From NCBI GenBank assembly GCA_046052705.1, contig JBJOLU010000138.1, positions 1-6,867 of the forward strand: DNA of 6,867 nt, written 5' to 3'. The translations under genes were made by a program, and so were the position numbers. The notes beneath the pieces are model-generated. The model saw only the letters and a list, made by a program, of their open reading frames with translations. It was not told the origin of the DNA and searched no databases. The number at the start of each line of letters is the position of its first letter. Position 1 is the stretch's first letter. This document shows positions 6,492 through 6,867 of this stretch, piece after piece. The DNA comes from JBBATK01 sp046052705 (GTDB taxonomy: Bacteria; Bacteroidota; Ignavibacteria; Kapaibacteriales; NICIL-2).

Positions 6492-6867
6492 ATGCGCATA
6501 CTTTCTGTAGTTGTTCTTGGCCTTGTAGTACTTGCTCATGCAGCAGTTTCGCAAACAACACCTGCCACATCGCTTCCCGTTGTGAAGATCAAAACACCCG
6601 AAGGCAAAAGCGTAAGCACCGCTTCAATTTCCAACGACGGCAAGCCCATCATAGTGAACTTTTGGGCCACATGGTGCTCACCTTGTAAGCAAGAGCTCAA
6701 CTCTATTGCAACTATGTACGAGGACTGGCAAAAAGAAACCGGTGTCAAGCTCATTGCCATATCAATAGACGACGCTAGGAATAGCCCCAAAGTTGCGCCG
6801 TTTATTCGCGGTAGAAACTGGCCTTTCGAAGTGTATATAGACGAGAATTCGGACTTGAAACGTGCGC
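6492..6867 (+). CDS. TlpA-like exported thioredoxin-fold protein (C-terminus beyond window)
   Basis: The frame opens with ATG at 6492 and runs off the right edge (125 codons plus 1 nt), so only the N-terminal part is seen. Residues 1-20 form a short Sec signal peptide (MRILSVVVLGLVVL core, cleavage near AVS/QT). Next comes the AhpC/TSA-redoxin fold: LPVVKIKTPEGKSV (28-41), strand PIIVNFWATWC (52-62), the redox-active CSPC (Cys62, Cys65), then VKLIAISIDDARN (85-97) and WPFEVYIDE (110-118). TlpA/ResA-type proteins reduce or exchange disulfides of envelope proteins or cytochrome c apoproteins outside the cytoplasm. With both cysteines present it should be redox active. The exact partner is unknown; this lineage uses many TlpA paralogues. 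It is transcribed away from all other clear genes here and has no Shine-Dalgarno. Confidence 0.9.
   Translation, partial: MRILSVVVLGLVVLAHAAVSQTTPATSLPVVKIKTPEGKSVSTASISNDGKPIIVNFWATWCSPCKQELNSIATMYEDWQKETGVKLIAISIDDARNSPKVAPFIRGRNWPFEVYIDENSDLKRA

Overview
The window looks like part of the chromosome of a Gram-negative bacterium of the Bacteroidota/Chlorobi (FCB) group. The strongest clue is a secreted protein (5577-6284, minus) ending in a type IX secretion (por) C-terminal sorting domain, which is essentially confined to that group. Most starts also lack a clear Shine-Dalgarno sequence and have AT-rich leaders, as in those lineages. Base composition is balanced, with roughly half G+C. A lineage such as Candidatus Kapabacteria or Ignavibacteria is a guess that the sequence alone cannot settle.

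Layout: five genes run leftward as one tightly packed block from 5483 to beyond the left edge. In transcription order they are: (1) an exported TldD-family metallopeptidase with an intact HEIFGH zinc motif; (2) an exported paralogue whose motif is replaced by AQTFAP, i.e. a TldE/PmbA-like partner; (3) a 56-residue two-helix membrane protein; (4) UDP-glucose 6-dehydrogenase; (5) a signal-peptide protein cut by the window edge, whose start overlaps the dehydrogenase stop as ATGA. Gaps are 6, 27, 34 and -4 nt, so an operon is likely. To the right, a convincing intrinsic terminator (5522-5555) separates this block from the upstream minus-strand gene for the T9SS cargo protein. Beyond a 207-nt divergent spacer, which may hold a 54-codon ORF, a TlpA-like thioredoxin-fold protein runs rightward off the window.

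How it fits together: every gene except the dehydrogenase encodes a predicted exported or membrane protein, so the region is about the cell envelope. The most notable item is the TldD/TldE-like pair. E. coli TldD and TldE are cytoplasmic, whereas both proteins here carry N-terminal signal peptides, and both end in a matching KPPIL-containing tail. This suggests an extracytoplasmic active/inactive protease heterodimer, co-expressed with a small membrane protein and with a sugar-nucleotide enzyme that makes UDP-glucuronate. Substrate and purpose cannot be read from the sequence.
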